A stretch of 31,293 nt of DNA from Leptodontidium sp. MPI-SDFR-AT-0119 (lineage: Eukaryota > Ascomycota > Leotiomycetes > Helotiales > Leptodontidiaceae), in NCBI GenBank assembly GCA_020726505.1, contig JAHLEZ010000057.1, positions 1-31,293 on the forward strand, given 5' to 3'. Under the pieces are notes generated by a model, which saw only the letters and a list, made by a program, of their open reading frames with translations, had not been told where the DNA came from and did no database searches. Positions 29,318-31,293 of this stretch are shown here, piece by piece. The number at the start of each line of letters is the position of its first letter. Position 1 is the first letter of the stretch. Made by a program: the position numbers and the translations under genes.

Positions 29318-31293
29318 TCACCGGTCGTTCTTCCCACCATAAATCAATGCAATCTCTGCCTGCACAATGATTAGTTCTGTACTACTCGAGGGAGATTAGA
29401 ACCCACCTCCATCTCAGCATTCTCTCTTTCAACGTCAGCTGCCTTTTGGTTCAATTCTCGAATCTATGTTGAAGGTTAGTTCTGAACTACGCAATTCTCT
29501 GGTCTCATCACCTACCTTGTCCATCTCCCGACTCAGCTCCCGGGCTGCTTCGAGTCTCTTCTGCAACTCCTCTCGCTTTCTCTCCGCGGTTGCAATTCGA
29601 GCTTCCGCCACCGCCTTGTCATTTTCGAACTTTTCATTTCTGTCAGCTGGAGCAGTGGTGGTCTTTCGCGGTGACTCCGGAGTGGTGTTCCCGGTTATGC
29701 CGTCGGACTTTCGCTTTACAGGAGTTCCAAGTTTGGTGTCGATCTCCTTGATGGATTGCGTGGAAGGAAAGCCTTTCGAGCTCACTTGTTGAGGTTTTGG
29801 CGAGTTTGAAGGGGCATGGTGTGGGGCACGTGGCTGGGGTTCCCAGTGCTCTATGATCTCTTTAGCTGGACTGCCGATTCGAGGGCCACTTTCCGTGCGG
29901 GCTGTGAAGGACTTAGATAGTGGGCTACCGATGTTGGATCTTTCAGTTGAATATCTTCGACTTCCTAGAACTGGATTGGGATAAGTGTGATTACGCTGAT
30001 CATCCTCAGCCAACTCGGATTTGAAGGATGAGCCTCCAGAGAGATCCACATCCAATACTTGGGGTAGTGGAATCTGGCTAGCATTAGTCGTCTGTGTGCT
30101 TCTCTGACTAGCTCTGACCGCTCTGTCAATATCTTCGGGATCAGCGACTTCAGTATCACTGTCAGATGGAGCCTGGGAAGGAGCCCTGCTAAAGGCAAAT
30201 TGGTTGTCTGACACCTCTTGTTGAGTTTTTAGGCCGGGCACTGCTGGGTTAGCGAAGGAAAACGTGCTGTTTTCCAGAACGGAATATGATGGAGTTTCTT
30301 GGAGCCTCTCGAGATATGTTGAACTCAGAGTGCTCATGCGGTCTTGGGAATTGGCTGGTAGCGCTGGCTCTTCCGCAGCCAAACCACTGGGCTTGATGGT
30401 TGCGGGACGCCAGAAATCATCCAGACGGACCGACCCACGTTGGACTGATAGAATCTGACGCTTTGAGGATGCCACAGGTGGAGTTAGAGGCTTCCAGGTC
30501 GAGCCGAGTGCCTCGCCTCGACTGCCCGAATAACCGAAGTTTTCACCCTCCATTGATACCAATGCTTCTGGTGGCTGGGAAAGACCTCGTCGACTTGGGA
30601 AGAATACGTCAGGTGTAGTCTGTTGGCTTGACAGTCTCACATTTGCTATGTTATCCCCACCAACACAAAAGAGGTCATCATGCATAGCTGTTGCCGGACA
30701 AGTCTCGCTTTCTTGAGTAGCAGCTCTCTGGAGGAATGCTTGATGCGCCGGTGATGTACCTGGTCCACCAACTCCAGAAAGAAAGATGGGATGCCTTTCC
30801 AAAGATTTTCGAGGGGTGTCGTATTCACCGATGGGCTCTTCCTTTGGTTCAACAACTTCCTTGGAGTTCTTGAATGCCATGGTTGCTGTTGCAGACTCGG
30901 GGGGTTGAACGACTGGCACTCCCTGGAGACCTGCACTATTGTTGGAGAAACCGATACCTTGGCTTAAGTAATACCGAGGAGCGGCATCTGGATTTCCTAC
31001 GTGACTTGGTCTATCTTTGCTTGGATTCGTACTTCCCCAGGAAGATCCAACATCTGAGTTCTCACCCGCACCGAGAGGCTCGTCTCTATTCGCGTTTGGC
31101 ATACCGCTCAAGAGACCTGTTAGGGTAGTTGGAGGTGCCATCACACAGGTGGGTCTTGGGGCAGCCTTGATCTTCTGGACCTCTGTATCCTTGTGTATCT
31201 TTTTTGGAGTACGTTCCGTGAACTCTTGAACCAGCGTGTTTCCAATTGATGTGTCTTCTAAGTTCTGTTCAACGTTTCTTGTCTTGGATGGGT
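29318..31293 (-). CDS. Ser/Pro-rich protein with C-terminal coiled coil, C-terminal part
   Basis: The 5' end lies outside the window. The reading frame is open to the right edge and the first visible residues are not a start. Three visible exons, 29516 to beyond 31293, 29407-29463 and 29318-29359, are joined at phase 0 across introns of 52 and 47 nt. They give about 624 residues. Most of it is disordered and rich in Ser, Pro, Thr and Gln, with many SP/TP dipeptides (GTPVKRKSD, TTPESPRKTT) that suggest proline-directed phosphorylation and a basic patch. The end is a strong coiled coil of about 75 residues: RIATAERKREELQKRLEAAR, then REMDKIRELNQKAADVEREN, then AEMEAEIALIYGG. No family is recognised. 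A cytoskeletal, nuclear or cell-cycle scaffold would fit the composition, but that is inference. Confidence 0.8.

Overview
The window reads as nuclear DNA of a filamentous ascomycete (Pezizomycotina). Genes are intron-containing, with mostly short introns (about 46-60 nt), GTRNGT-type donors, CTNAC-like branch sites and pyrimidine-rich leaders. The protein set includes fungal families: eisosome protein Eis1, recyclin-1 and a secreted GH114 protein. A leotiomycete affinity is a guess from protein character only. I see no rRNA, confident tRNA, CRISPR array or intact transposon.

Layout: (1) 2-2354 (+), 3' part of a SNF2 helicase/RING E3 ligase of the SHPRH/IRC20 type, cut by the window edge. (2) 4355-5345 (+), a six-helix Frag1/DRAM/Sfk1 membrane protein. 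(3) 6298-9112 (-), Eis1. (4) 10203-11532 (+), a Y_phosphatase3-type tyrosine phosphatase, divergent from Eis1. (5) 12153-14933 (-), recyclin-1 (F-box plus Sec10-like). (6) 15708-16898 (-), a secreted GH114 protein. (7) about 16.9-20.7 kb, a gene-poor stretch holding a broken alpha/beta-hydrolase remnant at 19047-19573. (8) 20667-21059 (-), a small one-helix protein. (9) 21951-23567 (-), farnesyl/geranylgeranyltransferase alpha subunit with an unusual N-terminal extension. (10) 23881-25546 (-), mevalonate kinase. (11) 26783-27406 (-), ribosomal protein L38 in four small exons. (12) 27855-28637 (+), a small membrane protein with uncertain 5' exons. (13) 29318-31293 (-), the C-terminal part of a Ser/Pro-rich coiled-coil protein.

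How they fit together: two loose themes appear. Sfk1-family protein, Eis1 and recyclin-1 all act in plasma-membrane organisation or endocytic recycling and lie within about 11 kb. Mevalonate kinase makes isoprenoid precursor, and the next gene on the same strand encodes the subunit that attaches prenyl groups to proteins. Eukaryotic neighbours need not be co-regulated, so both are hypotheses.

I did not find a convincing new multi-gene system. The most useful leads are the N-terminal extension fused in frame to the prenyltransferase alpha subunit, the prenylation gene pair, the decayed hydrolase with a C-to-T nonsense change, and two gene models (phosphatase and the small membrane protein) whose splicing frames do not resolve cleanly.
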